Shown here: one piece after another, positions 1 through 10,785 of the stretch
How positions within the stretch are numbered: the first letter of the stretch is position 1
Layout of the letters: each line of letters starts with the position of its first letter
NCBI RefSeq assembly: GCF_051622035.1
Contig: NC_135358.1
Span: 17,270,501 to 17,334,500, forward strand
Length of the DNA stretch: 64,000 nucleotides
Reading direction: 5' to 3'
From: Arctopsyche grandis
Lineage: Eukaryota; Arthropoda; Insecta; Trichoptera; Hydropsychidae
The notes under the pieces: model-generated
Seen by the model: only the letters and a program-made list of their open reading frames with translations
Told to the model about the DNA's origin: nothing
Databases searched by the model: none
Program-made: the position numbers and the translations under genes

Positions 1-1090
1 AATATATTGAAATATTTATTTTTAGTTCAAACTATGTACAACATCACGATATCTTGTGATCAACACGTTTTAATTATACCGATGTTTAATACACAGCGTA
101 ACGAGTTTGAAGTAACAATTATCTAGTAACTATCTGCATGCCAGTTAATAATTCGTACAGTTTTTATTGAAGACCATTTTAATGAGAATTTATTTTAAAA
201 CATGTACGACTTTTCTATATATGTAGGTATTTAAGTAACTATTTTGGTTTGCTAAGCAAAATAAAATGAACACTAACGGGAAACTTCCATCAATACGAAC
301 TTTGTGATAATTAAATTAGAGGAACTTGTGTGTATACTTTCAGCACACAAATGTTTTAATATTGGTGGTATCTTCCTCGATGTTCAACATTTAGTTATGG
401 AAACATCGTTCGTTCAAATTTATGTAATCAGCAAATTGCAGTCTTAATTTTGGTTTATAAAAACTTTAGTTCAACCACGGATGGCGTTACGATTGCACAA
501 CAATTACGATAACCTGACAATAATACCGCAAATCGTTCGAGTGTTGCATATATGTATAATATAATATTGAACAACACGTAGATATTATTTATGTATACCA
601 GAGGAATAAACGAATCCGGCTGAAGCAATCCACGTGATCCGATCAGGAAAACAATCGATTTAAAAAAATACGAAAAAAAAAGCTGAAGACAAATGGATAA
701 TAATAGCATTAGTGGATTATGCAGGTCGCCGTGAATGCAACACCAACTTAATGCAAAAGGATTCGTTTTGCATTCAGAACGCGAAGAAATGGAATTGCAA
801 AATGGTGTTTTTCCCAGATCACGTTGCGGATGAAAAAAAAGAGAAGCGTATGATGAAAAAAATGAACGGCAAAAAAGTCGACTTCGTTCGAATTCAACAG
901 ATGCGCATTTGCATACATACATACAAAAGCAACGCAAATACGGATGTAAGATTGCACATATCGAAGTTTGATTTTCAAATAAGGACGTATAAGAGATTCC
1001 TTGACGCTATTTAAACTATAGTATTTAATAGGAACACCTTAACATTAATCATATTTAAAAAAAATAATAATTAACCAATACCTCTGCTTG
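1..1090. other. AT-rich intergenic, no gene seen
   Basis: No coding signal is convincing. The open frames on both strands at 455-1014 overlap each other, are rich in Lys/Phe/Cys and have no recognisable domain, so they look like chance frames in AT-rich DNA. Confidence 0.5.
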
Positions 1091-1093
1091 CTA

Positions 1094-1283
1094 TATCTAA
1101 CATATCATTTCGAAAGAGACTTTGTATGTAAGTATTGTTGGTTGGAAAATGGTTGGGAACTTCGAAAACAAGTCAAAATTTCCATGACGACATGGGGACG
1201 GGAGACGGGGGACGGGGGACGGGGGGCGCCGGGGGCGAATGCCCCCGGGGGAGCCACCGCATTCTGGTATAATATATAATACA
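1094..1283 (+). repeat. Partial Helitron-like repeat with GC-rich insert
   Basis: It begins with the block TTTCGAAAGAGACTTTGTATG found at the start of five other repeats in this window, then leaves the family consensus. At about 1195-1250 lies a short G-rich minisatellite (units of GGGGGAC) followed by a GC-rich hairpin of GGGGGC and GCCCCC arms, very unlike the surrounding AT-rich DNA. The 3' hairpin end seen in the other copies is missing. Confidence 0.45.
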
Positions 1284-1503
1284 TCTAATATATAATTTCG
1301 AAAGAGACTTTGTAAGTTTGTAACTATAGTTGGTTGGAAATAGAAAACAAGCCAGTTTCCAAGACGATTCGATCGGTTGAATATATTTTTTTTTTCGATT
1401 CAAATAAATTTAATAAAAAAACAAATGAATATTTACTATTAGATTCACCATGTTTAAGCGGCTTATATTACAAACACTGAGCGAAGCCGGGTAAAACAAC
1501 TAT
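1284..1503 (+). mobile_element. Helitron-like non-autonomous element, copy 1
   Basis: The left end is TCTAATATATAATTTCG and the right end is the GC-richer block GAGCGAAGCCGGGTAAAACA followed by ACTA. The same two ends frame copies at 1504-1696, 17172-17396, 35435-35651 and about 36139-36358. A 5' TC, a GC-rich imperfect hairpin close to a 3' CTAG, no terminal inverted repeats and no target duplication are the Helitron pattern. No Rep/helicase coding is present. Confidence 0.5.
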
Positions 1504-1696
1504 TCTAATATATAACTTCGAAAGAGATGCTTGGTATGTAACTATTGTTGGTTCGAAGAAAAACAAACGAATATTGAAATAAATTTAAATAAAATAAAAC
1601 TACTCAAATAAATTTAATAAAATGTTTACTATTAGATTGGCCATGTTAAAGTGGTTTATATAAAAAATACCGGGCGATGCCAGGTAAAAACGCTAG
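1504..1696 (+). mobile_element. Helitron-like non-autonomous element, copy 2
   Basis: It follows copy 1 head to tail with no spacer. It starts TCTAATATATAACTTCG and ends in GGTAAAAACG then CTAG before T, the best-preserved Helitron-style 3' end in the window. The hairpin is mutated relative to the other copies. Confidence 0.5.
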
Positions 1697-1706
1697 TATT
1701 ATATAA

Positions 1707-2098
1707 CCAGCAGAATAGACTAATGGTTAGCATGTGATACTTACATACGGGTTCAAATCCCACTGATTTGTGCTGGCCAACCTTGGATTTATAACTCCAG
1801 GGCGATCGTTTCCTATCAGAGTTTGCCAATTTATATGATTTTCATTGAAACGGTTCCAACAAATTGGCAACCTTACATTTTCTCGCAAATCTTCAGTTTT
1901 CAGCAATCTCGAATTTCGCTTAATTGTTTAAAAATGCTGCAAATTTACAAATTTGACCATAGATGTCTCTGTGGGTGTTAATTGATAAGTATTTACTTTG
2001 TTTAATACTTGTATCAAATGTACAATGTTTCTGGCCAGGATGGCGCATTGGGGTTACCTGTTAGGCCTTCCTGGTATAGATTAAAAATAAAATATAGT
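1707..2098 (+). mobile_element. tRNA-derived SINE, full-length copy
   Basis: The head resembles a tRNA-type RNA polymerase III promoter: an A-box-like stretch at about 1716-1730 and a near-perfect B box GGTTCAAATCC at 1750-1760. The body includes CGATCGTTTCCTATCAGAG, and the tail at about 2030-2080 folds into a hairpin around GGCGCATTGGGG, followed by an A-rich end. A second copy with the same head, body and tail lies on the minus strand at 49138-49425, which supports a real family. No tRNA cloverleaf survives, so this is not a tRNA gene. Confidence 0.75.
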
Positions 2099-3500
2099 AT
2101 ATGTATATGTTTCAGTCCAAGTGTTCACTCCGGTTCGTCCTTGAACATACTGTTTGTTAATATTCGAACAATAGGTTTTTATCATTGATGTATAATACAC
2201 CGTATTATACATCAATGGTTTTAATGCTAAAAGTCAAAAGCTATATTCAAATGGATTGCCACCAGGTGTCGTGTGAAACTTCTATCTTGCAAAAATTTTG
2301 AGCTGTCACAACACAAAGTATTTTAAATAGGAAATCTATTCTATACCATGGCACCCATACCAAAACTCACTCCATGAAGTTTTCTGTGATATTTTACCAT
2401 TGTATTGACATATGTAGATTTGACAGTGTTCGATAGCGGTGATTCTCATATTTGAAGAAATGTAGGGAAAATTTGTCGAAATAAGAAGATCGTACGAATT
2501 TATAATGACCTGAAGAAACGCCCTTCCCAACTGGAAACCTCGAGCACATGCATGGCATACGATTCAGTATGTTTGCGCCTTTAAACTTATGCTTCATAGT
2601 TTGTGCATGAACAAACTAGTTCATTCGTCAATTTGTTCTCTTGTTATAACTGACCAGTTTATAATATTTATAATATAATTATCTGTAACATATGTGTACA
2701 TACGTACATTGTGTGTAACACCACAAATAAAATATTAATCTTCTTTTCTTAGTCGATCAACAAACTCGCGGAAACTACCCTCACTTCTCCGTCAAAGCAT
2801 CATATTTTTAGAAAAGATTCAATTATGAGACATATTTTAATATTTTGAAATGCACACAGTTGAGATAAGGTACATACATACATATGTATGTATGTAGTTT
2901 TTTACCTTGTGCAATAAAAACTGTGTGATGATCACATTCGTCAACAAATTGGTTAAATAATGGCCATCTTCTATTTGATCTTATCTAATGTTTATTCCGG
3001 TTTAAAGTGCTCTTTAAGAATGCGTATATGTACATACATACATATGTATGTATGCTTGTTGTCATACTGATTATGCAACAGGATCATGAAGACAATTGAC
3101 ATAATTATGTGTCAGTGGCGAATAATCCCACTCGTTTGTAATTTACATTAAAGCGATCATTCAATCAACGTTTGACATTATCGTTGAAGTATAATATAAA
3201 CGTGATAATGTAATTCTAATGATATACGATTGCAAAAATTAAAATTAAAGAAGGAAAAAATTAAAATGAGATACGACTAGAACTAGTTTTTTAAATACCT
3301 TTTATGATTACAGGATGTCGTTAGTAAACTGGAGAAAAAGTATGTATATAAATAAATACTTTTTATCTACAGGAAACGTCATATTTCTCATTGACATAAC
3401 ACGATTTTTTCTGTAGAAAAATAAATGAATTTTAAATAAATCGTTTATCCGGATAAGGTTAGTGGTCTTTATTTCAATACAGCACACGTAAATAAAAGGT
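2099..3500. other. Intergenic; simple-repeat palindromes only
   Basis: No gene seen. The stretch holds a perfect 16-bp-arm hairpin at 2183-2217 and two perfect palindromes of the TACATACA type centred on CATATG, at 2871-2896 and 3031-3054. Confidence 0.5.
2183..2217. repeat. Perfect snapback hairpin, 16-bp arms
   Basis: Left arm 2183-2198 (CATTGATGTATAATAC) is the exact reverse complement of 2202-2217, with a 3-nt loop ACC. No flanking terminator-like U tract or transposon end is visible. Confidence 0.8.
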
Positions 3501-3734
3501 TCACTGCAATTTAGTGGCCTGTGCCAGATCATTCAACTTCCAAATAATTTTTTGGTGTCGAAGGTCCTGCCACTGTTCTGTCCACCTGAAGCTCATCAGG
3601 TATGCTTTCGTCGCTCCGATCACCACCAGAATCGTCAACGAGCATCCAACATCCGCGACACATCCGCAGAATCCTTGACCCGCCCACGAAATCGGATCCT
3701 TGTACGAGAACCACTCCCGTCGGGCTATCCCCAA
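3501..3734 (-). other. Unrecognised minus-strand ORF, GC-richer than its surroundings
   Basis: A 77-codon open frame without a family I recognise. It includes a hydrophobic stretch around TILVVIGATKAYLMSF and several Trp. A second minus frame over the same bases (3529-3714) is also open and reads acidic, Ser/Pro-rich. The block at 3530-3730 is clearly less AT-rich than its flanks, so it may be a captured or decayed exon. There is no clear start context, splice site or neighbour exon. Confidence 0.2.
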
Positions 3735-4124
3735 TGACGAACCATATTATTTTAAGAAATGAGGTGGATTAAAAAAGGTATTCGACAAAAATTTTGCATA
3801 CAAACACTCCCGGATCTCGCCAGGTAGATATCGAGGAAAAGGAGTCGGTCTGTGACATGGAAGGAAGAATTGAAATGCTAATTATAATTGAAAGTCATGC
3901 CTGTGTGGTCGGTCATTCAGTGGCACAACAACTGATTGAGCCAAATTGGAGAGGTGTGACGTTATGAAAACCAAATGAATAAGGTAAACGAAAATACCTC
4001 GTCAACAATAATAAATCGAATGATTCACATTGGTTACTTACTAACAACGTATTAATGATTTTTACAAGGCTCTTTTATGGTTTTTTTTTTCCGATTGTGC
4101 TCATATGTTGAAGGCAGAATTTAA

Positions 4125-4645
4125 TATTTATTTATTTTAAGTTTGGACCATTGTAGCATTACAGGAATTTCTAATGCGCCACAATGGTCAAAAATATAAC
4201 AGAAAAGAAAATAAACAAAATAATAACTAAAGAAATTAGACATAACAAAAACAAAACATATGTATACACAAACAACTAATAATAATAATAATTACAAATT
4301 ATAAAAAACAACAAAGAAGGGAATTTCTTATAAAAGAAAAGAGAGAAAGAAAAATAAATATAAACATATGTACATGTATACACAGAAAATAATACATTTA
4401 TACATAATCATAAAAAACAATAGCAATTATATTAGCAGATACGTAAAAATATCAAATATAAAATATAACATTGGGAATGCCTTGCACCTACAGCCAGTTC
4501 CAATAAATAAGAACCAACTGCAAATACAAAACATCCCTGTGCGGCCCAAATGGAAGAGAATAAATCAAAATTACACTCATAAATCACAATCAATCATGAA
4601 AACAATGATGAGCGCAGACTACCTGATAAATGGGTTAGAGTAATA
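4125..4645 (-). mobile_element. Retroelement 3' end (LINE/SINE tail), minus strand
   Basis: The left boundary is T-rich (TTTATTTATTTTAAG), as expected for the A-rich tail of a minus-strand insertion. Next to it is the hairpin module GACCATTGTAGCATTACAGG...CTAATGCGCCACAATGG, also present at 10031-10095 and, diverged, at 5244-5290 and 26645-26700. The inner part up to about 4640 has no clear protein homology. The inner boundary is uncertain. Confidence 0.4.
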
Positions 4646-4799
4646 TCCGACAATTTACGCTCACTAAGGTGGAAAATATCTCATTCAGTCTCGGCAACAA
4701 CGATTTCATTAAGAAGATTTCATTAATACATATGTACCTACATATGTTTACATATGAAGGTACATAAACTGAAAATAGAGTAATTATCCTAGGTCCTAC

Positions 4800-5310
4800 C
4801 TGCTGGAATCATTAGGTTATAATTCCGTAGAGTCACGACGTAGAGAATATTTGGGAAAATATGTCTACGAATTACAGGTTTGTTTGGTGAGAAATTCTCA
4901 AATACTCGCAGACTTGAGCTTCAATGTTCCCAGCCAACTCAGGTACAGTAGATGGGGCAGTTTGTTCTCTTCTCTTAGGGCACGCACCAATTTTATGGCT
5001 TCGTCACCGTCGCAAAGGAGGAATCAAGCTCCTCAACCAGATTTCTATTATCTTGGATATGTTTAGTTTAAAATATACTGATCTGGCTGAGGGATTGTTT
5101 AATTTGAGATCATAAATGTGTTCTAATGTTGTATTCGTTTTTATATATTGATTTATTTGTTTCATATTTTATCTTTAACTTTGTTTCTTATCTTCTTTTG
5201 TTTTGTATCCATTTTTATTCTTGTATCCTTTTTGTGCTTGACCATAGTGACGAATTGGAGCAATTATATAATGTCATTATGGCAAAATTGTAAATAAAAT
5301 AATATATTGT
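4800..5310 (+). mobile_element. Retroelement 3' end, plus strand
   Basis: It ends in a diverged copy of the same tail hairpin (GACCATAGTGACGAATTGG ... TAATGTCATTATGG, 5244-5290) and then AAATAAAATAATATA. It lies head to head with the minus-strand tail at 4125-4645. No protein domain is recognised in the short open frames, which are in several frames and interrupted. Confidence 0.4.
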
Positions 5311-8180
5311 TGTATTTGTATAATATCGGGAGTACCGCTTTACTTTCTAAAGAGCTGATTAGGGTAAAAATAATTTTATATAATATTAAATAGTATACAT
5401 ACAACTATACAAGTATAAATTGCCTTCCGAAAGAAGTACATATGTACATAGATACAAATATAGGAGGGAGCAATGATTCGGCGGTCATTGATCATGACCT
5501 GTTATTAAAAAGCTATTAATTTAGAATTACGTAAAACTTGCCATCGTGTCAACAAAAGTAAGCTTTAAAAAGTAGTTTTTTGTGTTTTAAATTATGGCAA
5601 GATTGTAAATCTTTTAGAGTTGAATTGGTATGTATGTACATAGATGATATGAGAAAAAAATATATTTATCAAACCAAAGCTAGGGAACTCAAAATGTGCA
5701 TGTTTAACCAAGAAAGATTCTTATGAATTATGGTTAGTTTTGCAACAGTTTTCCCTCAAAGGAAATTCGAAATAAAATATTTACATTCCTTTCCCGTTCA
5801 AACATACTCATGGTATCTTAAACACGCGAATAAACATCTTATTGTCATTTTGAATGCGCACAATATGTTAACAGATAAATCAAACACGATTTTGAGATGT
5901 GTTAAAACTCGATAAACCAGCAATAAACATCAATTCCAATACAAAACAGGCAAACTGCTTACGCAATCGTAATTTTAGACCGTACGCACGAACGGTCACA
6001 CATGAAATCATAGCGACAGGAAGTGCAGTGACACATTCACTTCTATTCCTGTCCATATCTTGACCATTGAATTGTGACACCGGGTTTATAAAAAGCCTAT
6101 TACACCACCAAAATAGAAATCAAATATCAAAAGCGAATCTTCGGTGACGTTGCGGTTTTAAAACGTCACTGTGCATGGTGACAGTTCTTTGTTTTCCACG
6201 ACATCCAGGTCAGTAGCAAAGGATAACGTCACTCTACAAACAATACACGGTGTCAGACTAATGGATTAGCATTGACAAAGAGTCGTAGTAAGCTTTAAAT
6301 CTGTTTTACAAAGGCTGACGATCCATCTGATGCCATTGAATGCTAGTTAGATAACTTTTACCTAATTTCGATGCGTTGGAATTGAAGTAACAGTTTTATT
6401 TCGAATTTTAAGCACTGTAAGAACCTTCGCACGACAAATAGTTACCGTGAACACTAATGTCAATATGGCTCTGTGGGTCAATTCGATTGATGTCAATAGA
6501 AGTATAATACATACATACAAATGTTTGTTTAGTTACTATTTTAACGTTCAATCTGTTTGAAATTTCATTGTAATAAAAAAGTATACATTTTCCATAGAAA
6601 TTTACAAATTTACACTTTTATCTGCAATAAATTTATATTGAAAAATTAGATATAGATATAGTGAAATTTTCATTGAACTACATATGGGTACAATACAAAA
6701 TCTGTAAATATTGAATAATATGCATATGTAGTTGGAATTTAAGATGTTTCTTGGATGAGACCAAAACCACCCAGGGTTGTTGACCCACTTCAGTCAGCTC
6801 TTGTTGATCAGTCGTTTTCATTATGTATGAAGACTCTTAGACTATTCGAGAATATTCTTTTGATCGTTTTTATTTCATTATAAAAATAATTACCTCAATA
6901 TCAAATTTATAATACGTACATACATACTAGGCGTTCTCATTTTGTGCGTTAATCTTGACAGGAAATATATTTTGGTTGACGCGTAAATTTTCTGATTTTT
7001 GCCTGGATTCACAATGTCTACGTGACAAACAACGAGTCCAAGTCAGTGACTTTTCAGGACGAAACCCTCAGATCGGTCATGGGGATTTCCCACCGACCGA
7101 CCAGGATTGCCATCAAACCACATGATAATCCACACCGAACAGTTGCTTTCTTTATACGGATACGAGACGTATTGTTATGCAGATATCATATGACTTTCCC
7201 AATTTGACGTCGATGTTTTTCCATTGTAAGTTTGATTCAAACCTACTTGCTGTTGAATTTTCCGTGTTATTGACATCACAATACCTTTTTCTGGTTCTAA
7301 CATGAATGTATTCTTAATAAATCATATGTGAACGTATAACACAAACTTAACTACAATTTTAATCTTACATATAATGTGTATATGCACATATACATATACA
7401 TATGTACATAAGTGTGGTCGAATCGCTAGCGAAACGTTACTTTACTGGAGAGTTCAACGCACCGTGTATTTTAACGCTACGTTCAAAATGTATAACAAGA
7501 GACCGTATTAAATTGCAAAATACGAATTTACATCATGTGCACTTGGCTCGATCTTAAAAAATGTATGTACTTGTATGTAATTCCACATTTCGTAACGCAT
7601 AAAATAAAATGAAAATTTAATTTTACGGTTTGCTATTTTAAAATTTCCATTTGTTTTGTATGTACATACATACATACATATCACAAGCAATCATTCGTGA
7701 TGGAATTTTATTTCATGGATGATCCAAGTTTTTGCACGAGTTTCAAAGTAAAACAAGATGATCTTGAAATTACAAAAAAGATAAACTTGAATCATTAATT
7801 TTCATACTACGTGCTCGCACACATATCTATAAAACTTGCTTGACCATGAACTTCAATATCGCATAAACAACGAATTATTTTAAAGTTTTTCACTGCAATT
7901 TATTTACATACATTTTACAAACATAAGTTTTATAGAAATTGTGTTAATATGAGCTGTAATAATTTATTATAAAATTAAATGAATTAAATAGTTGTATGTA
8001 AGATACGTGTGTATGTACATATTTACATTGATGAAGTGTAATGTCAGATTAACTGTAGTCTTGCGCTACAAAATTTACATATAAATAAATACCTATTATT
8101 TAGATATGAACGAAAATTTAAATAAAGAAATCTATGCACATATGTACATATGTAGTTTAGTAAAAAAAAATATTTTATTA
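5311..8180. other. Intergenic, no gene seen
   Basis: Only short low-complexity frames are open. TGACGT-type motifs cluster at about 6140-6235, including a small hairpin GTGACGTT/AACGTCAC. A kappa-B-like decamer GGGGATTTCC stands alone at 7081-7090. (TACA)n tracts occur at about 7380-7410 and 7660-7680. Confidence 0.45.
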
Positions 8181-8182
8181 AG

Positions 8183-8635
8183 GGTACCATTTATCGGCCC
8201 GGCAAATAAAAATAATGCCCCTCTCTAAAGTAGCTCGCACGACAGATTAAGTTTTCGCCCGGCAAATCAAACGACAAATGGGTTGCCAGTAAAACAAATA
8301 AATACCGGCCCTAACAACCCAATCTTATTTAAATGAATAGGGCCAACCCTAACTTAACTTAACCTAACCTAACCCAACACTTAAATAAATAAGCGTTGGC
8401 TGCTAAGATATAACGATTACCCAGTGAATATATAACTGGTTATGATTTATTTTTGTTACTGGCAACCCGTTTGACGTTTGATTTGCCGGGCGAACGCCGA
8501 TTCTGTCGTGCGAACTATTTTAGAGATGTTAATTTGAAATTAAATGTCGTTTTGACATTTGTCGTGTAATTTAATTTACAATCGTGCCAAAATATTATCC
8601 CTTTTATTTATATGTAATATTAAATTATTGGTACC
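8183..8635. mobile_element. Long-inverted-repeat MITE with CCTAA units inside
   Basis: GGTACC stands at both ends (8183-8188 and 8630-8635). Inner arms of about 65 bp at 8231-8296 and 8455-8518 are near-perfect reverse complements and include CGCCCGGCAAATCAAACG and GGGTTGCCAGTAA. The core carries TTAACCTAACCTAACCC at about 8357-8375, i.e. three to four units resembling the insect telomeric repeat. No transposase is encoded. The superfamily is undetermined. Confidence 0.6.
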
Positions 8636-9859
8636 AATTTTATATTAAAAATAAATATAATTATATATTTTATAAATACTTATGAATATGTGTATGGTAT
8701 TAGAGTGGAAATATTCCACTCTATAAATAATATTTGTATGTATTTATGTACATACATACATATGTATGTATATTATTGATGATTTAATTGTAGTTAATGA
8801 AAAGTCGAATACATTATCAATCATACTCAGTTTTAGTTAAATTTTAGACTTTTTTTTGAACATAAAAACATTTCAATATATCAATGACGTGTGTATACAA
8901 TCATTATTGTTTATACCAACCATTCTTTAACAACAATAACGACTTTTTTGGGCTAGTAAAAATATGAGAATATTTATTTCCAAATGTGTCATTTAGTTTC
9001 AGAATTTAGTCACACATGGATAATAGCATTTAGTAATTTTGCTATTTTGTCTACAAAACTCGCTACATTGTACGTTTATTTCATATTGTATTTATAGTAC
9101 TTGTACGTGATACGTACAAATAGCAAAATTATTTCAGGGTTACGACGAATAAAGAATGTAACAAATTTCTTTCCAACGAAATCACTCACTTCTTTTCATG
9201 TTACTTAAATATCTTAAGAGAAAATAATGAAAATTTCGGAAAAACCATTGTTTCTGTGCGTCTAAATACTATATTGTTATTATGACTCATACTTGAAAAT
9301 CGTCACTAGAAAGCATTTGTATATTTGTACACATTGTTTATTGTTAAGCGAATCATACTTAAGTGGGGCATTTTCAATAATCACAAAACAACTTACTACA
9401 TACATACATACATAGGTTATTGTTGTAACATGTGATACATGGGTTTAGCAGATCCAAGGTCTATCCATTTGTATTTCCTATATTTGCCTAATTATTCGGT
9501 TATATTGAAATACTAACGATTTTTTTGTAGAAATCGTAAAATGAATCATCATATGTTTATACCTCATTTCAAAAATAATGTATGTAATGCTATGAGCACT
9601 AGGTATGCTAATCTTAATTAAAACCTCTTTTAATCTCACCTTGCAATTAGATTAAATAAAATTATTGCTGATAACTGCCTATATAATATTTATTTAAATC
9701 GTGATCAATATGAGATAATATACTTATGATAACTGCAGATATTTAAATCACGACTATTAATCCCCACAAATAATTACAGCTAAAGCGCAATGATTCTCAC
9801 ATTTAATTTGTAGGACACAGGGATTCTAACATCTAAAAACTTGTGGCTGAAAATATCAG
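8636..9859. other. Intergenic, no gene seen
   Basis: AT-rich with (TACA)n tracts at 8751-8770 and about 9400-9415, and a 10-bp-arm hairpin (TAGAGTGGAA/TTCCACTCTA) at about 8702-8724. Nothing coding is recognised. Confidence 0.45.
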
Positions 9860-10386
9860 CAGTGGCGTAGAGGGGGGGGGGGGTTTATGGCGCCAGGGGC
9901 AAGCATTTATCTCCCTCCCCCCCCCCCCTTTTTTGGTATATTTGTTGACTTATATAATTTGCTAAGTAGCAAACATATAATTCATATTTTATACTATACA
10001 TATATGTATATAATATATTATATATTATGTAGGCCACTGTGGCGCATTAGGTTCTTCCTGTAATGCCACAATGGTCCAAAACAATAAATAAATATACGTT
10101 AGAATTTCTATATCAGATACAAAATATATAGATATGTATTAATTGTCTTATTAAATGCATCTTCCGCTTTCACGGTCAGGCTCCATATTATTGCTTTCAG
10201 TACAAAGCCTAAAAATACTTGTGTTGGAATACTTGATGTTTTTAGCGAATTTTTGTACTTTTTGAAGTGAAAGTTACTACAAAATATGACAAAACAATAA
10301 ATAAAAAATATATTTTGCCTTCACGGCGCCCCCAAAACTAGTGTGCCCGGGGCATCGATACCCCCACCCCCTAAATTACGCCACTG
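9860..10386. mobile_element. hAT-like non-autonomous element
   Basis: The ends are inverted: CAGTGGCGTAGAGG at 9860 and CCTAAATTACGCCACTG ending at 10386. G-rich/C-rich subterminal blocks follow and GGCGCC lies near both ends. CAGTGGCG ends are typical of hAT elements. No clear 8-bp target duplication is left; the right flank is a (TATG)n tract. A retroelement-tail hairpin followed by AATAAATAAATA sits inside at 10031-10095, a later insertion. No transposase reading frame is recognised. Confidence 0.6.
10031..10100 (+). repeat. Retroelement tail hairpin nested in hAT element
   Basis: GTGGCGCATTA and TAATGCCAC form a stem around GGTTCTTCCTG, followed by AATAAATAAATA. The same module ends the elements at 4125-4645 (minus) and, diverged, at 5244-5310. 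Confidence 0.5.
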
Positions 10387-10394
10387 TATGTATG

Positions 10395-10785
10395 TAAGGG
10401 GTCTACCTCACGGCACCGAAAGTGAAAAGGTCAAAAAAGCAAATATCGGAAGGCAAAGATCGAAAATCGAAAGATCTCAAGTCGAAAAATCAAAAAAAAA
10501 GGTTGCATGGTAAACGGTACCATGTATATATAATATATATATCAGTGGCATGCGGTGAAATGATCTCTCTTTTTGTCATACAGCCTTGTTTAATGTGCGC
10601 GCGCAGGATACGGGAGGAAAAACCTGTTCTTCTTGTTCGTGTTGTATCCTGCTCGCGCAAATTAAGTGAGGATGTACGACGGGGGGGAGAGAGAGTTTTA
10701 CCGCACGCCACTGATATACATATATACTAACTGTTTTTCATATGTATGTATGATAAACAAATATTTTCGACTTTTTCACGGTCAC
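10395..10785. mobile_element. Foldback element interrupted by a hAT MITE
   Basis: The left part (10395-10530: CAAATATCGGAAGGCAAAGA, ATCGAAAATCGAAAGATCT, then AAGTCGAAAA) matches the arms of the foldback element at 57478-57770. The right side keeps only TTTTCGACTTTTTCACGGTC at about 10763-10785. A hAT MITE (10543-10713) has split it. Confidence 0.55.
10543..10713. mobile_element. hAT MITE with 8-bp target duplication
   Basis: The inverted ends are CAGTGGCATGCGGT and ACCGCACGCCACTG. They are flanked by ATATATAT (10535-10542) and ATATACAT (10714-10721), a 7/8 match consistent with an 8-bp hAT duplication. The core (AGGATACGGGAGGAAAA ... TTGTATCCTGC) also occurs inside the foldback element at 57.6 kb, there without these hAT ends. 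Confidence 0.65.

Noticed and set aside
1716-1790. tRNA gene
   Set aside because: Only A and B box-like sequences remain and no cloverleaf can be folded. It is the head of a SINE with a second copy at 49 kb.
7081-7090. Isolated kappa-B decamer GGGGATTTCC as part of an enhancer
   Set aside because: Single site, far from any gene and without neighbours; within chance expectation for the intergenic part of the window.
8349-8380. Telomere or subtelomere
   Set aside because: Only a few CCTAA units inside an inverted-repeat element; unique genes lie on the distal side.
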